Source: Alcaligenes ammonioxydans (GTDB lineage Bacteria; Pseudomonadota; Gammaproteobacteria; Burkholderiales; Burkholderiaceae_B). Taken from it: a DNA stretch of 64,000 nucleotides. Numbering within the stretch: the stretch's first letter is position 1; each line of letters begins with the position of its first letter. This document shows positions 18,252-27,985 of the stretch, one piece after another. Position numbers and translations under genes: made by a program. Location of the stretch: positions 1,612,001-1,676,000 of the forward strand of contig NZ_CP049362.1 of assembly GCF_019343455.1 (NCBI RefSeq). Direction: 5' to 3'. The notes beneath the pieces are model-generated. The model saw only the letters and a program-made list of their open reading frames with translations, was not told the origin of the DNA and did no database searches.

Positions 18252-18578
18252 CTACGCATCGCTGGCAAGCTGGGCTTGAATGAGTAGATCAGCCAGTTGT
18301 TGGCGGGCGGACGTCCACCGTCCAAGCACGGTGTCCTCGCCCACGCTAGGATTCAGTACGTCCTGTATGGCCTGTAGCAGACAGGTGCTCGCCATGGGAT
18401 CGAGCTCAGGCAGGACGGGTAGGGCCTTATGCAGCTTGCTGGTCCAGGGGGCCTGGGATTCTGCAAGGGGGCAGGTACGCAGCAACAAGGCATACAGATG
18501 GATGGCCAGGGCGTCACCACCTGTTTCCAACAGGCAAGCGGTGGTCTTGATGAGGTCGCGTTGATCGTCAGTCAGCAT
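18252..18578 (-). CDS. Reduced globin-like protein, possibly a remnant
   Basis: The 108-residue frame from ATG 18578 begins MLTDDQRDLIKTTACLLETG, as in the N-terminal helices of flavohaemoglobin-type globins, and ends with LLQAIQDVL and ARQQLADLLIQAQLA, like globin helices G and H. The middle, which should hold the distal pocket and the proximal His, is replaced by about 35 Pro-rich residues. There is no clear ribosome-binding site. It could be a heme-free globin fold or a decayed gene. Upstream codons of this frame look non-coding. Confidence 0.45.
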   Translation of the reverse strand: MLTDDQRDLIKTTACLLETGGDALAIHLYALLLRTCPLAESQAPWTSKLHKALPVLPELDPMASTCLLQAIQDVLNPSVGEDTVLGRWTSARQQLADLLIQAQLASDA

Positions 18579-18672
18579 ATGCAGGGGCAGGGGAGAGGGA
18601 CGGGAAAGTCGGTGGTAGCCACGGAACGCATGGGGCGTTCGCTTGTTGAACCCTAAAAGGTGGCTGTGGTGC

Positions 18673-20190
18673 TCATTGCGTAGTGGGCATGACAAATTGC
18701 GCGCCTTTGGCGATGCGTTCCGGCCAGCGCTGCATGATGGATTTTTGCCGGGTGTAAAAGCGCACCCCTTCTTCTCCATACGCATGCATATCGCCATACA
18801 GGCTCTTTTTCCAGCCGCCAAAGCCGTGCCAGGCCATTGGCACAGGCAAAGGCACATTAATTCCCACCATGCCGACTTGAATGCGGCGCGCGAACTCGCG
18901 GGCTACATGACCGTCGCGCGTAAAGCAGGCTACGCCATTGCCGAACGCGTGGGCATTGACCCGTTCTATGGCTTGCTCAAGGTTCGCCACCCGCATGCAG
19001 CCCAGTACCGGCCCGAAGATTTCCTCTTGGTAAATACGCATCTGAGGAGTCAGACCGTCGAATAAGGTGCCGCCCATCCAGAAGCCGTCCTCGCAGCCTG
19101 GTCCCGCTTCACTGCCTTGAAAGTGGCGGCCGTCGACCAGCAGTCGGGCACCTTCCTGTACGCCCAGTGCGATGTAGTGGGCAATGCGTTCGTAAGCGGC
19201 ACGGCTTATGAGGGGGCCCATTTCGGCGGCCGGGTTTTCGCCATTTAGCACCTTCAAGGCTTGCGTGCGCTCGACGAGTTTGGGGATGAGCCGGTCGGCC
19301 ACATCCCCCACCAATATGGCTACGCTGATGGCCATGCAGCGCTCGCCCGCCGAACCGAAGCCGGCACCGATCAGTGCGTCCACCGCCTGATCGATATCGG
19401 CATCGGGCATCACCACCATATGGTTTTTGGCACCACCCAGCGCCTGCACTCGTTTGCCATGACGAGCGCCCGCTTCGTAAATGGCGTGGGCGATCGGCGT
19501 CGAGCCTACAAAGCTGATGGCCTGCACCAGCGGGAGTTCCAGCAGCGCGTCAACCGCTTCCTTGTCGCCTTGCACCACATTGAATACCCCATCGGGCAGA
19601 CCCGCCTGTTTGAACAACTGGGCGATCAAGAGCGAGGGACTGGGGTCGATCGGACTGGGTTTGAGAACAAAGGTGTTTCCGGCGGCAATGGCCAGCGGAA
19701 ACATCCACATGGGCACCATGACGGGAAAGTTGAACGGGGTCACACCCGCCACGACGCCCAGAGCTTGGCGTACCGTCCAGTTATCGATATGGCTTGATAC
19801 CTGTTCGGTGTAATCGCCTTTCAGCAGTTGCGGGATGCCGCAGGCGAACTCCACGATTTCAATGCCGCGAGCCACTTTACCTTGGGCATCGCTGAAGACC
19901 TTGCCATGCTCGGCGGTAATCAGGTGGGCCAACTTGTCCTTATGCTCGTTCAGCAGTTGCAAAAACTTAAACAGGATTCGGGCGCGGCGGATAGGTGGGG
20001 TGTCCGCCCAGCCGGGGAAGGCGCTTGCAGCGGCCTGAACTGCCTTATCCACCTCGGCAGCGGTGGCCAAGACGACCTGAGCGCTAACGGCGCCGGTGGC
20101 GGGATTGCAGACGTCCAGATGACGGCCGGAGGTGCCCGGCACGCGCTGGCCGTTGATGTAGTGGTCAATAAGGGCGACAGGATGAGTCAT
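18673..20190 (-). CDS. mmsA: Methylmalonate-semialdehyde dehydrogenase (CoA-acylating)
   Basis: A 505-residue aldehyde dehydrogenase of the MmsA family: [19 protein letters not shown] at the cofactor site, catalytic Cys in [12 protein letters not shown] and [13 protein letters not shown]. It converts methylmalonate or malonate semialdehyde to propionyl-CoA or acetyl-CoA in valine, beta-alanine and myo-inositol breakdown. Its usual partner mmsB is absent from the window. The long AT-rich region before the start (20191-20500) probably carries its promoter. The regulator is not obvious. Confidence 0.94.
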   Translation of the reverse strand: MTHPVALIDHYINGQRVPGTSGRHLDVCNPATGAVSAQVVLATAAEVDKAVQAAASAFPGWADTPPIRRARILFKFLQLLNEHKDKLAHLITAEHGKVFSDAQGKVARGIEIVEFACGIPQLLKGDYTEQVSSHIDNWTVRQALGVVAGVTPFNFPVMVPMWMFPLAIAAGNTFVLKPSPIDPSPSLLIAQLFKQAGLPDGVFNVVQGDKEAVDALLELPLVQAISFVGSTPIAHAIYEAGARHGKRVQALGGAKNHMVVMPDADIDQAVDALIGAGFGSAGERCMAISVAILVGDVADRLIPKLVERTQALKVLNGENPAAEMGPLISRAAYERIAHYIALGVQEGARLLVDGRHFQGSEAGPGCEDGFWMGGTLFDGLTPQMRIYQEEIFGPVLGCMRVANLEQAIERVNAHAFGNGVACFTRDGHVAREFARRIQVGMVGINVPLPVPMAWHGFGGWKKSLYGDMHAYGEEGVRFYTRQKSIMQRWPERIAKGAQFVMPTTQ

Positions 20191-20687
20191 GCAGTCAGTC
20201 TCTTGGAGGGGGCGTTGTAAAGCAGCATTAGCAACTCCTAAGATAGATGACTATAAGAATCATGTAAAATGATGAATAATGAATTTATAAATCATTAATA
20301 GTGAATAAAAAGCGCTACGTTCAACGCAGGCTTGCGATGAGCCGAGGCGTTACTCGTCAGGACCGTGGCTTATGCCAGTTAAACCTGGGCGATAGATGCG
20401 GTGACGCCTGACCCGTTGGCCGTCGCCTCATGACAGGGTATAAAGATTAAATAAATCATAAATAAAGATTGGTTCTATCAGGTTTTATCATTTTACTTGA
20501 TGGTTGGTCGTGTCTATCTTAGCGGCGTGCGGACGGTGACCCGTTCCAGAGCAAGGGCCTTGGCGGGCCCGTCGCTCACTTCTTTGCAAGCCGCGCGGCA
20601 TTGGCCAGCACTCACGCGTATCGCCCGGCTTACGGTGTGTGTGCTAGGACAGGAGAGGGTCTTCAGTGCTTTTTCAAGGAGGTCGTC
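20191..20687. other. Intergenic region between mmsA and cytochrome b561
   Basis: This 497-base divergent spacer holds no convincing gene. The mmsA-proximal half is AT-rich with an imperfect palindrome AATGA...TCATT (20278-20296) and similar words near 20440-20475, candidates for regulator sites. The b561-proximal half is GC-rich and ends in a strong ribosome-binding site, AAGGAGG (20676-20682). Confidence 0.5.
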
Positions 20688-21242
20688 ATGCAGTTGCGCG
20701 ACAACGGACTCAGGTTCTCGCCCATTACGATTGTGCTGCACTGGCTGGTCGCAGCCTTACTGCTGTCTATCCTGGGGTTGGAGGTGGCAATGGCCCGAAC
20801 CGCGGCCCAGGCCTCGTCTGCCCGACTGGAGCCGATACAGAATCTGTTGGGGCTGATGCTCTTTCTGATCTCGGCTTATCGATTCTGGGCCAGGGTGAGC
20901 TCGCCTCATCCTTTACCCTTGGGCTCGCCCACGCCGGTACAAGTGATTGTGTCCCGCTCGGTGGCCACCGCCCTGGCATTGGCGATGGTGTTGCTGCCGC
21001 TAGCCGTCTGGCTATCCCGCGCAGCGGCCGGCGTGGGAATTGAGCTGCCCGGTGGCTTGATGCTCCCGGCTCCGATCGGCCCGAGCAAGCCGCTCAAGGC
21101 GGTGCTGGACGCTTTGTTCAACATTGGGGCGACGGCTTTTGTGGCCGGGCTTGCTCTACATCTGTTTGGCGCGTTCAGAAACCACCTTGTGCTGAAGAAT
21201 CAGACCTTGCGCCGCATGTTGGGCAAACAGGTGGAGTTGTGA
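20688..21242 (+). CDS. Cytochrome b561-family membrane protein
   Basis: A 184-residue four-helix membrane protein of the bacterial cytochrome b561/YceJ type. Probable heme ligands include His in TIVLHWLVAA near the N-terminus and two His in LALHLFGAFRNHLV near the C-terminus. These proteins pass electrons between quinol and periplasmic acceptors, sometimes superoxide. ATG 20688 follows AAGGAGG by five bases. The next gene starts only three bases after its stop, so the two are likely one transcript. Confidence 0.88.
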   Translation: MQLRDNGLRFSPITIVLHWLVAALLLSILGLEVAMARTAAQASSARLEPIQNLLGLMLFLISAYRFWARVSSPHPLPLGSPTPVQVIVSRSVATALALAMVLLPLAVWLSRAAAGVGIELPGGLMLPAPIGPSKPLKAVLDALFNIGATAFVAGLALHLFGAFRNHLVLKNQTLRRMLGKQVEL

Positions 21243-21245
21243 ATC

Positions 21246-22178
21246 ATGGGTGATACAAAACAGACTTTTGCAGGCAATGTCATCACAGACATGTGCGGGG
21301 TAGCGTATCCGATTGTTCTGGCGGGCATGGCCGCGATTTCGGGGCCTAAACTGGTGGCCGCGGTAGCAAATGCGGGCGGGGTGGGAGTGTTGGGAGGCTT
21401 GCGTCTGGCTCCCAAGGTGCTGCGCGAGTGGCTGCGGGAAACCAGAGGTCTGACCGACAGACCGTTTGGTGTCAATATCGTGCCCCAGTTTGGTGGACCG
21501 GCTGTGTTTGAGGCCCAGTTTCAGGTGATTCTTCAGGAGCGGCCCCGACTATTGTCCTTGTTTTATGCCGAGGATGCTGGTGCCGACCTGATTGCCCGCG
21601 CCAAAGATGCGGGCATGATCGTCATGGTGCAAACCGGCACGGTGGCTCTAGCCCGTCAAGCGATTGCACAGGGAGCCGATATTGTGGTTGCCCAGGGCAG
21701 TGAGAGTGGAGGGCATTTGAATCGTGGCACGGTGGGCTTGATGTCCTTGCTGCCTGCGATTATCGACGTTGCACACGGTTGTCCCGTTCTGGCGGCGGGC
21801 GGCATCACGACAAGTCAGGATGTGCGGGCTGCCATGAGCCTGGGCGCGTCGGGGGTGCTGGCAGGTACTGCTTTTTTGGCCAGCGAGGAATCCAATGCGC
21901 ACCCACTCTACAAACACAGAATTCTGGAGGCAGGTACGGACGATACGGAGTATCGCACTGGTTACTCCTTTGGCTGGCCCTATGGGACGCCGCATCGGGT
22001 GATACCCAACCGGGACAGGTGGAATCTGTTGCGTCTGATCGGGGGCGGTGCCAGGGCGATTGATCAGGACAGCGTGGCCAGGAAACTGTCTTTGTATGCC
22101 GGTCAGGGGGTGGGCAAAATCCATCGTATTATGCCGGCTGCAGAGCGCGTGGCGGAACTGGCACGGGGCCTGTCCTGA
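21246..22178 (+). CDS. Nitronate monooxygenase-like flavin oxidoreductase
   Basis: A 310-residue TIM-barrel FMN enzyme of the nitronate monooxygenase/2-nitropropane dioxygenase family. FMN-phosphate binding is suggested by PVLAAGGITTSQDVRAAMSLGASGV; the active-site block AQGSESGGHLNRG is present with His, as in the family. It probably detoxifies alkyl nitronates or reduces quinones with NAD(P)H. It follows the cytochrome b561 gene with a three-base gap; a functional link is not established. Confidence 0.88.
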   Translation: MGDTKQTFAGNVITDMCGVAYPIVLAGMAAISGPKLVAAVANAGGVGVLGGLRLAPKVLREWLRETRGLTDRPFGVNIVPQFGGPAVFEAQFQVILQERPRLLSLFYAEDAGADLIARAKDAGMIVMVQTGTVALARQAIAQGADIVVAQGSESGGHLNRGTVGLMSLLPAIIDVAHGCPVLAAGGITTSQDVRAAMSLGASGVLAGTAFLASEESNAHPLYKHRILEAGTDDTEYRTGYSFGWPYGTPHRVIPNRDRWNLLRLIGGGARAIDQDSVARKLSLYAGQGVGKIHRIMPAAERVAELARGLS

Positions 22179-22238
22179 GGCTTTACGGGCAGATGGTTGT
22201 GGGAAGGCTGCGCAAGCTCAGCCTTGGGACTGGTGGGG

Positions 22239-23153
22239 CTAATCGAGGCGTTCGGCCTGGTTTTGCATTGATTTGGGTAATTGGGCGAACTGTGTGTGCG
22301 CCAGGGCGAGAAAACTGCGTAGAGCCGAGCTGGGTAGGGTATCCGAACGACGGATGAACACGGTTTTCACCCGGGCTACCTGCGGCGGCAGCTCATGACA
22401 TTGGATAGGCAGGTGCATGCTGCGGGTTTGGGCAATCGCCTTCGGTAGTAAGCTGATGCCCATGCCCGAGGCCACGCAGGACAGAATGCCGTCCAGGGTG
22501 CCCATTTCCATGATCTGATCGGGGACCAGGCCCGCTTGATGGAGCCAGTGTTCCAGCGTAGAGCGGTAAAAGCACCCGGTCCTAAAGACCAGCACGGTTT
22601 GCTGGGTGATCTGTTCGATGAGCTCAGAGAGGGAGGGGATGGCCTTGCTGCTGAGCAGAACCAGTTCCTCTTCAAAGACTTCTTCTTGTGACAAGGCAGG
22701 ATTGTGATGGAGTCCGCCTACAAAGGCGCCGTCCAATTGGTGACTTTCAATCGCTTTGATGAGTTCGGCCGTGGTGCCGGTTTGCAAGGACAGTTGAACC
22801 TGGGGATAGTGTTCGCGGTACTGAATCAGTAATGGCGGCAAGCGTATGGCAGCTGTAGTTTCCATGGAGCCCAGGCGTAGCAGGCCGCGTGGCGTGCCCG
22901 TGTCCTGCAAGGCGGCGCGGCTTTCATTGGTCAGTTGCAAGATCCGCTGGGCGTACGTTAGAAAAGTACGCCCCGCCGCTGTCAGTACCACCCCGCTTTT
23001 CTGGCGTATGAACAGTTGCTGCCCCAGCTCGGCCTCCAGCTCCTTGACCCGCATGGTGACATTGGACTGCACAGTATGTACTTTCTGGGCGGCAGCGGTA
23101 AAGCTGCCCTGTTCGGCCACAGCACAAAAAATCTGTAACTGGCGCATTTCCAT
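22239..23153 (-). CDS. LysR-family regulator
   Basis: A 304-residue LysR-type regulator with an N-terminal winged HTH (1-60: MRQLQIFCAVAEQGSFTAAA, then a variant VQSNVTMRVKELE recognition helix) and a periplasmic-binding-like effector domain. It converges on the nitronate monooxygenase gene. Its own upstream region (from 23154) is the likely operator, but no divergent target gene starts there; the closest upstream neighbour is the end of the copper gene. The target is unknown. Confidence 0.92.
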   Translation of the reverse strand: MEMRQLQIFCAVAEQGSFTAAAQKVHTVQSNVTMRVKELEAELGQQLFIRQKSGVVLTAAGRTFLTYAQRILQLTNESRAALQDTGTPRGLLRLGSMETTAAIRLPPLLIQYREHYPQVQLSLQTGTTAELIKAIESHQLDGAFVGGLHHNPALSQEEVFEEELVLLSSKAIPSLSELIEQITQQTVLVFRTGCFYRSTLEHWLHQAGLVPDQIMEMGTLDGILSCVASGMGISLLPKAIAQTRSMHLPIQCHELPPQVARVKTVFIRRSDTLPSSALRSFLALAHTQFAQLPKSMQNQAERLD

Positions 23154-23547
23154 ACCGACTTCTCCATCGTTAAAAATGATGCCTGGTTTTTTGTTTCATC
23201 ACTTTATGGTATCCATGCGCGACCGTAAAGAGGTCCTTCAACGCGGATTGCGGTCAGGGAGAGACTTGATGGTACCAAGTACACAGCAATCAGGTACGCG
23301 ATATTCTGCCCGATCATCCCAATAAGATACAGGTTGTGAGCCCCGCGAGCGTATGGCTGGCCAGACGGGGTCATACTGGGTCAGTTCCCTAGCTGTGATG
23401 AACAAGCTCAGTCTGCCCTAAGCGCTAGGGTGGCGGCCTTGGCCGCCCTCAAGATACTGGATTTGCTGGCGCGAAGGGCAGTGCGAGATTCTTGGCTATG
23501 TGCGTTTGTGCAGTCCCGCTGGAAATGGCACATGGGCGGAGCGCGGT
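23154..23547. other. Intergenic region, LysR promoter and hairpin
   Basis: No gene is convincing in these 394 bases. The first 60 bases form the LysR promoter region. A GC-rich inverted repeat, GGCGGCC-TT-GGCCGCC, lies near 23430-23450 and could terminate the minus-strand copper operon, although it has no T run. Confidence 0.45.
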
Positions 23548-25173
23548 TCAGTGCGTCTGCAGATTCAACGTGCCGTCCAGATTGATGCGTTCAAAGTCAG
23601 AGACCAATACCTGAATGCGAATATTCCAACTGGCCAGATGAGGCAGTTCAATCGGGTTGACCAGCCACTGGCCCTGCAAGGTAGGGGCAGCCGGAAAAGT
23701 AATGGAGGCGATACCGGCCTGCGGGTTGCTGAACGTCACCTCGACCTCTTGGGCTTGAAGGGGGATGAAACCGGGCTGGTGCAAGGTGATGGTCAGGGTG
23801 GGTCGGGAGGTAGCCGTGGCTGGGAGATACACCAGATCCGCCATGCCTGTTTCGGTTCGGATATGACTGGCAATGCCGGGCGCGACCCACTGTGCCAGGG
23901 ACCGGGGAGGTGGGGTAAAACGCCACAAGGCGACGACGGCCAGGATCAGCACGGCCAGCGCGTATTCTAGACGGATCACTCTTTGCAGGGCGTAGCGCGC
24001 TCCTTCGCGCTTTTGCATCACGGCCGGGCTCAAGCGATAGCGGTTGTATGCACCCAGGGCCAGCAAAAACGCGACCAGAACCAGCTTGGCGATCAGGACC
24101 TGACCATATCGGCTTTCCCAGAGCGAGGCGAGCTGATCGAATTGCACGTAGATCAAGGCCACGCCGCTTAGGGTCAGCACCAGCAAGATGCGGGGAATCC
24201 AGTGCGAGAACCACCTTAACAGGTGGGGCGGCTTGTCGTGCCTGAGCGCACAGACCAGCGGCAGGAAGGAGCCCACCCACAGTGTCAGTGCCACTCCATG
24301 GAGCCAGACGCTGGGCCGCGAGAGCCAAGTGGGACTGGCTGTACTGGCATGGCCGCTGGAAGCCAGCGAGGCTCCCAATAGAACGAGGGCCGCGACGGCC
24401 AGCCATGGCTGGGCAGTGGTCCAGACTGCTTTCCAGGAAAGGGCCGCACCAATCAGAGCCATCCAGCCCAGCAGCACTGCCAGGCCCATGGAGCTGGATA
24501 CACCGGCTGTCCAGGGCTGGGGCTGTAACAGTGCAGAGAGCGGCAAATCCAGGGCATCGATACCCACCAGGCCCAGAGTCAGCAACAAGGCAGTGGCGCC
24601 CACGGCGAACAGAACGGGAAGCCAGTGTCGATGACGGGCAAATGCCCCCTGGGGCGTCGGGCTCAGCGTTTGGTAGACCAGCCCTCCTATCCCTGTGAAC
24701 AGACTCACATAAGCCACGAATCGGGCCAGCCAGATCAGACCATTTCGCAGGGGATGGCTGTGGGGTGTGGACGTCAGATTGGTGCCTGGTGTGCCAATGG
24801 AAAACGTCAGGATTCCGCCAACGGGGTGGCCGTCGGCGGAAATCACCCGCCAGCTCAGGCCGTAGTTGCCTTTGGCCGACAAGGTTGGCAAGGCCAGCTC
24901 CAGTCTCTGTTCGTGTGTGACGACGTTCGTGAGCGTCTCGACGGTGCCGTCAGGGCGAATTAATTTGAGCAGCAAGGGTGCCACGGGCTCATTGAAGCGC
25001 AAACTGGCGGTTTGCGGGGCCTGCATCAGAATCGTGCCGCTGGCGGGTTTGCTATCCACCAGGGCTGCATGAGCATGCAGTACGGGCGACCAGACCAACA
25101 GCAAGAGCAGCACCATCAGCCCTGAGACCAAGGCAAGCCCGCCTGCACGCCCTTGCTGAGTTTGCGTTTGCAT
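23548..25173 (-). CDS. CopC-CopD fusion, copper resistance/uptake protein
   Basis: A 541-residue fusion. A signal peptide (about 1-36) is followed by a periplasmic CopC domain starting HAALVDSKPASG with a second His cluster in ADGHPVGG, then a CopD domain of eight or so membrane segments (about 145-430) and a C-terminal periplasmic beta domain. The architecture is that of YcnJ/PcoD-like proteins that carry copper across the inner membrane. It is the last gene of a copper cluster: DUF2946, YcnI, CopC-CopD. Confidence 0.9.
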   Translation of the reverse strand: MQTQTQQGRAGGLALVSGLMVLLLLLVWSPVLHAHAALVDSKPASGTILMQAPQTASLRFNEPVAPLLLKLIRPDGTVETLTNVVTHEQRLELALPTLSAKGNYGLSWRVISADGHPVGGILTFSIGTPGTNLTSTPHSHPLRNGLIWLARFVAYVSLFTGIGGLVYQTLSPTPQGAFARHRHWLPVLFAVGATALLLTLGLVGIDALDLPLSALLQPQPWTAGVSSSMGLAVLLGWMALIGAALSWKAVWTTAQPWLAVAALVLLGASLASSGHASTASPTWLSRPSVWLHGVALTLWVGSFLPLVCALRHDKPPHLLRWFSHWIPRILLVLTLSGVALIYVQFDQLASLWESRYGQVLIAKLVLVAFLLALGAYNRYRLSPAVMQKREGARYALQRVIRLEYALAVLILAVVALWRFTPPPRSLAQWVAPGIASHIRTETGMADLVYLPATATSRPTLTITLHQPGFIPLQAQEVEVTFSNPQAGIASITFPAAPTLQGQWLVNPIELPHLASWNIRIQVLVSDFERINLDGTLNLQTH

Positions 25174-25226
25174 AAAATTCTCCTTCAGGCGGATGCGCCC
25201 GATCCGTTCGCATCCGCTACCTGGGC

Positions 25227-25763
25227 TTACGGTTTGGGCAATAGCTGCAATGCCGGCGCGGGGGCGTCCGAATGATCTTTTGTCGGTCGTGAACCGGACT
25301 CAGTCTGATCGATCCAGCGCTCCAGTCCTTGCTCACATTCCTGAACGACCGGGAAATGGAGCGTGCTGTTGGGTTGGAGTTCGTCGCTCAAATAGCTGAT
25401 GAAGACAAATTCGTCGTAATGATCGTCTGGCAATGGGCCACCAGCCCAAATCACTTCCTGGACCCCCGAGCTGACTTTGGCGCCCCAACGGGTGTAGCTT
25501 TGCGTGTAATCACCCTTCACGGTTTCCAGTGTCCAACCGGCCTTGGGCTGGGGTTTGACGCCCACTACACCGTCGGGAACACGGACACGGATTTTGGTGG
25601 TGGCAGAGCCTTTGCAGCCATGCGGAACCGTCAGAATGGCCTTATAGCTGCTGCCCACGGGGGCTTGCTCGGTGAGCAGTGAAATGTGGGCAACAGCGCC
25701 CGAAGCGAACAGCATCGCTGCCATGCCCGCAATGGCACGGGAAGACGTGGAAAAAATCGACAT
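25227..25763 (-). CDS. YcnI-family copper-binding exported protein (DUF1775)
   Basis: A 178-residue DUF1775 protein. The signal peptide ends at GAVA, leaving HISLLTEQAP as the mature N-terminus; in YcnI an N-terminal His with a Trp binds Cu(II), and Trp residues occur in VIWAGGPLPD and in the GWTLETVKGDY block. ATG 25763 (MSIFSTSS) has GAGG upstream on the minus strand. The neighbouring CopC-CopD gene, 53 bases downstream, supports a periplasmic copper-handling role. Confidence 0.88.
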   Translation of the reverse strand: MSIFSTSSRAIAGMAAMLFASGAVAHISLLTEQAPVGSSYKAILTVPHGCKGSATTKIRVRVPDGVVGVKPQPKAGWTLETVKGDYTQSYTRWGAKVSSGVQEVIWAGGPLPDDHYDEFVFISYLSDELQPNSTLHFPVVQECEQGLERWIDQTESGSRPTKDHSDAPAPALQLLPKP

Positions 25764-25825
25764 TAAAAACCTCGGCTGGATAGAAAAGTGCAAACCGTCA
25801 CGGAACGGGGAAACCATCGGCGAGG

Positions 25826-26248
25826 CTAAAAGGGTGGGGCGCGTGAGCCTAACGGCGGGCCTTGTGCCAGTAACGGCGACCAGGCCCGATGCGTATCGTC
25901 CAGCAACACGACCCGATACCGCATCAGATTGTGTAGGGCCGGTGCATCCAGGGCAGGCAGTAAAGCGGCAGAAACCGCCATGCCAAAGGGGCAGTCCTGC
26001 TCAGGGTGAGGCGTGTCGGGGTCTGCCTGGCCCTCTTGGTCGGGCAGATCAATCCAGAGCGTAGGGGGGGAATGGCTTGCCGTACAAAAGGTAATGGCAA
26101 AGCCCTTGCTGTGGGACGGACTGGCAGGCATATAGCCGGCCGGGATAAAGGCGCGACCCACGCAAGCCAGCACAGCCAGGCAAAACAGAATTTGCCAGAC
26201 TCCGAGCTTGCGACAAACGAGACGAGGACCCAGGGCGCGCATGGACAA
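25826..26248 (-). CDS. DUF2946 membrane/exported protein
   Basis: A 140-residue protein with one N-terminal hydrophobic segment, the DUF2946 hallmark FIPAGYMP right after it, a Cys pair (FCTAS and DCPFGM) and a hydrophobic stretch in the second half. DUF2946 genes are frequently found at the head of copper clusters, as here. Its function is unknown; copper binding is inferred from context. The upstream 30 bases are AT-rich (TTATAATATAC on the minus strand) and probably hold the operon promoter. Confidence 0.8.
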   Translation of the reverse strand: MSMRALGPRLVCRKLGVWQILFCLAVLACVGRAFIPAGYMPASPSHSKGFAITFCTASHSPPTLWIDLPDQEGQADPDTPHPEQDCPFGMAVSAALLPALDAPALHNLMRYRVVLLDDTHRAWSPLLAQGPPLGSRAPPF

Positions 26249-26442
26249 AAGTATATTATAAAATGCGCAGCGGCCTGATGAGGCCTGTGTCAGCTATAAG
26301 GCACCAAATTTCAACGTGTCATCACGGGGCTGCTTGATGAGGGGCAGGGTTCGCTGCCAGGATGCCTGAGTCTGTAGAGCATCCTGGTGTGTGGACGAGG
26401 GGCCTGATACGGCATCGCGGTAGGAAATGTCCGCAACACGCA

Positions 26443-26466
26443 CTCCCCGTCCCGCAGGGCGGGGAG
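26443..26466 (-). terminator. Hairpin after the ClpP paralogue
   Basis: CTCCCCGTCC and GGCGGGGAG form a GC-rich stem immediately beyond the minus-strand stop at 26471. There is no T run, so factor-independent termination is uncertain. Confidence 0.4.
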
Positions 26467-26470
26467 GGGT

Positions 26471-27073
26471 TTACGCTTGAGAGGGCAGCAGCTCGTTACG
26501 GCGTTCGATAATGCGCGAGATCAGGCCATATTCAATGGCTTCCTCGGCACTCATCCATTTGTCGCGTTCGATATCGTCACGTACACGCTCGATAGGCTGG
26601 CCGGTTTCACGGGCAATCACTTGAGCGATACGTTCGCGCGCTTTCATGATTTCTTGCGCTTGAATGGCCATATCGCTGGCCTGACCGCCGGCGCCACCAC
26701 TGGGCTGGTGAATCAGAAAACGGGTTTGGGGCAGGCAAACACGACGCTCGCGAGCCGCACCGAGGAACAGGTGGGTAGCGGCACTGCCGACCCAACCCGT
26801 CCCGACCATGGTGACAGGCGAGGAAATAAAACGCACTACATCATGGATGGCATCGCCCGATTCCAGATGGCCGCCGGGCGAGGACACGATCATGGTGATG
26901 GGGGCGGTGGACTCCGCATCCAGAGCCAGCAGCTTGCGCACGGTTTCCGAGGCGAGTTTGTCCGTGATGGTGCCAAAGACCAGCACTGTGCGGGCGCGGA
27001 AGGCTTTTTCTTCCAGGAAAGCGCTGTGTTGAGAGTTGCTGTCAGAGCTGGTTTCTTTTTCTTGGCCAAACAT
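26471..27073 (-). CDS. ClpP-like serine protease subunit (second-copy type)
   Basis: A 200-residue ClpP-family protein with a complete triad: Ser97 (GWVGSAATHL), His122 (FLIHQPSGG) and Asp171 (ERDKWMSAEEA). It lacks the propeptide of housekeeping ClpP, and the Ser motif GSAAT differs from the usual ASMGA-type segment. No clpX or tig is adjacent, so this is most likely a stand-alone paralogue with specialised substrates. The gene is monocistronic, with a hairpin after it. Confidence 0.88.
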   Translation of the reverse strand: MFGQEKETSSDSNSQHSAFLEEKAFRARTVLVFGTITDKLASETVRKLLALDAESTAPITMIVSSPGGHLESGDAIHDVVRFISSPVTMVGTGWVGSAATHLFLGAARERRVCLPQTRFLIHQPSGGAGGQASDMAIQAQEIMKARERIAQVIARETGQPIERVRDDIERDKWMSAEEAIEYGLISRIIERRNELLPSQA

Positions 27074-27472
27074 GGGAAAGACTCCAAGGGGTAAGTGGTC
27101 TGTCTGCTAAGGAAAATCGATTGCTCGACTATATCCCGGCTGATGGTCTGTGGGTTTTTTGCGCGGCGCTTTGTGTGGTTTTTGGTATCGGGCCACAGGG
27201 GACACCATTGCGCTTGGCATAAGCGCCCCGCAAGCAGCGCGGTGTGCCTTGCAAAGCAGTTCATGGTCGCATGCTTGTGGGCGTCTTGATCGCAAGAACA
27301 AGACCTGATTATTCTTCCTTTCCGATTCGCTTGACGGCTAAGACCGCTGGGCACGCCATGGCTTGGCGATGAGCCCTTGCATCAAATTGTGGAGGGGTGA
27401 TGGCAAAGCCTTTCTGTTGCACGTGGGGCGAGGCTTGCCGTTCAAAAACGATATCGTTCCGCTCACTTCTCA
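27074..27472. other. Intergenic region upstream of the ClpP paralogue
   Basis: This 399-base stretch shows no clear gene. The clpP-proximal end must carry its minus-strand promoter. An ATG at 27400 sits just after GGAGGGG but opens only a 32-codon frame. The stretch otherwise shows nothing I can name. Confidence 0.4.
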
Positions 27473-27778
27473 GTGCTCACCGATATTGCTGTTGTTGAAG
27501 CTGTGCTTCACATACAGATTGGGCGTAATGCCTTGAAACGCAAAGCGTGGCATGCCCACATTTTGGCCATGGTCGAGCTGTGGCAGATTCTGCCGGAACA
27601 ACAATGGCTGCACGAGCAATCGCGCTTGTATCTGGATGCCTTGCTGACCCCTGAGTTAAGTGAAACAGGGCGTTTTGTGGGGCATCGTTATAAAGTTGCG
27701 CCGGGGCAGTCGGAGTTAGTGGAGTCGGCTTGCGCCAGCTTCTTTTTACTGGAGGCTTTGCTGGCGCATTTGGCTTGA
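27473..27778 (+). CDS. Hypothetical protein, 101 aa
   Basis: The frame starts at GTG 27473 and encodes a mostly helical, soluble-looking protein (LAMVELWQILPEQQWLHEQSRLYLDALL) with a Leu/Ala-rich C-terminus. I do not recognise a family. There is no good ribosome-binding site for this GTG. The frame stays open upstream to 27401 without another start, and a well-placed Shine-Dalgarno/ATG at 27400 opens a different frame, so the real start or frame may have been altered. Confidence 0.4.
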   Translation: MLTDIAVVEAVLHIQIGRNALKRKAWHAHILAMVELWQILPEQQWLHEQSRLYLDALLTPELSETGRFVGHRYKVAPGQSELVESACASFFLLEALLAHLA

Positions 27779-27985
27779 TAGACGGATAGGTCGCTTGCTT
27801 GCCCCTTGCGTGATTGCGGGGGGCCGCGATATCGATGGTGTACGTTTCTTTGTGTAAGGCCGGTCCAGAAAACGAGGGTGCCACGTACGATTGCCCTACG
27901 TGATACCGATATCCTGTCTTCAAGAAAGAACAGGCCAAAACACAGAATGGGTTTTGGCCTGCGTTGCATTGGACGATGCGGTGGG

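Noticed and set aside
27400..27498. 32-codon frame at ATG 27400 with a GGAGGGG tract
   Set aside because: Spacing to the tract is only two bases, the product has no recognisable feature, and it ends inside the start region of the 27473 frame; at most it hints at a frame error.
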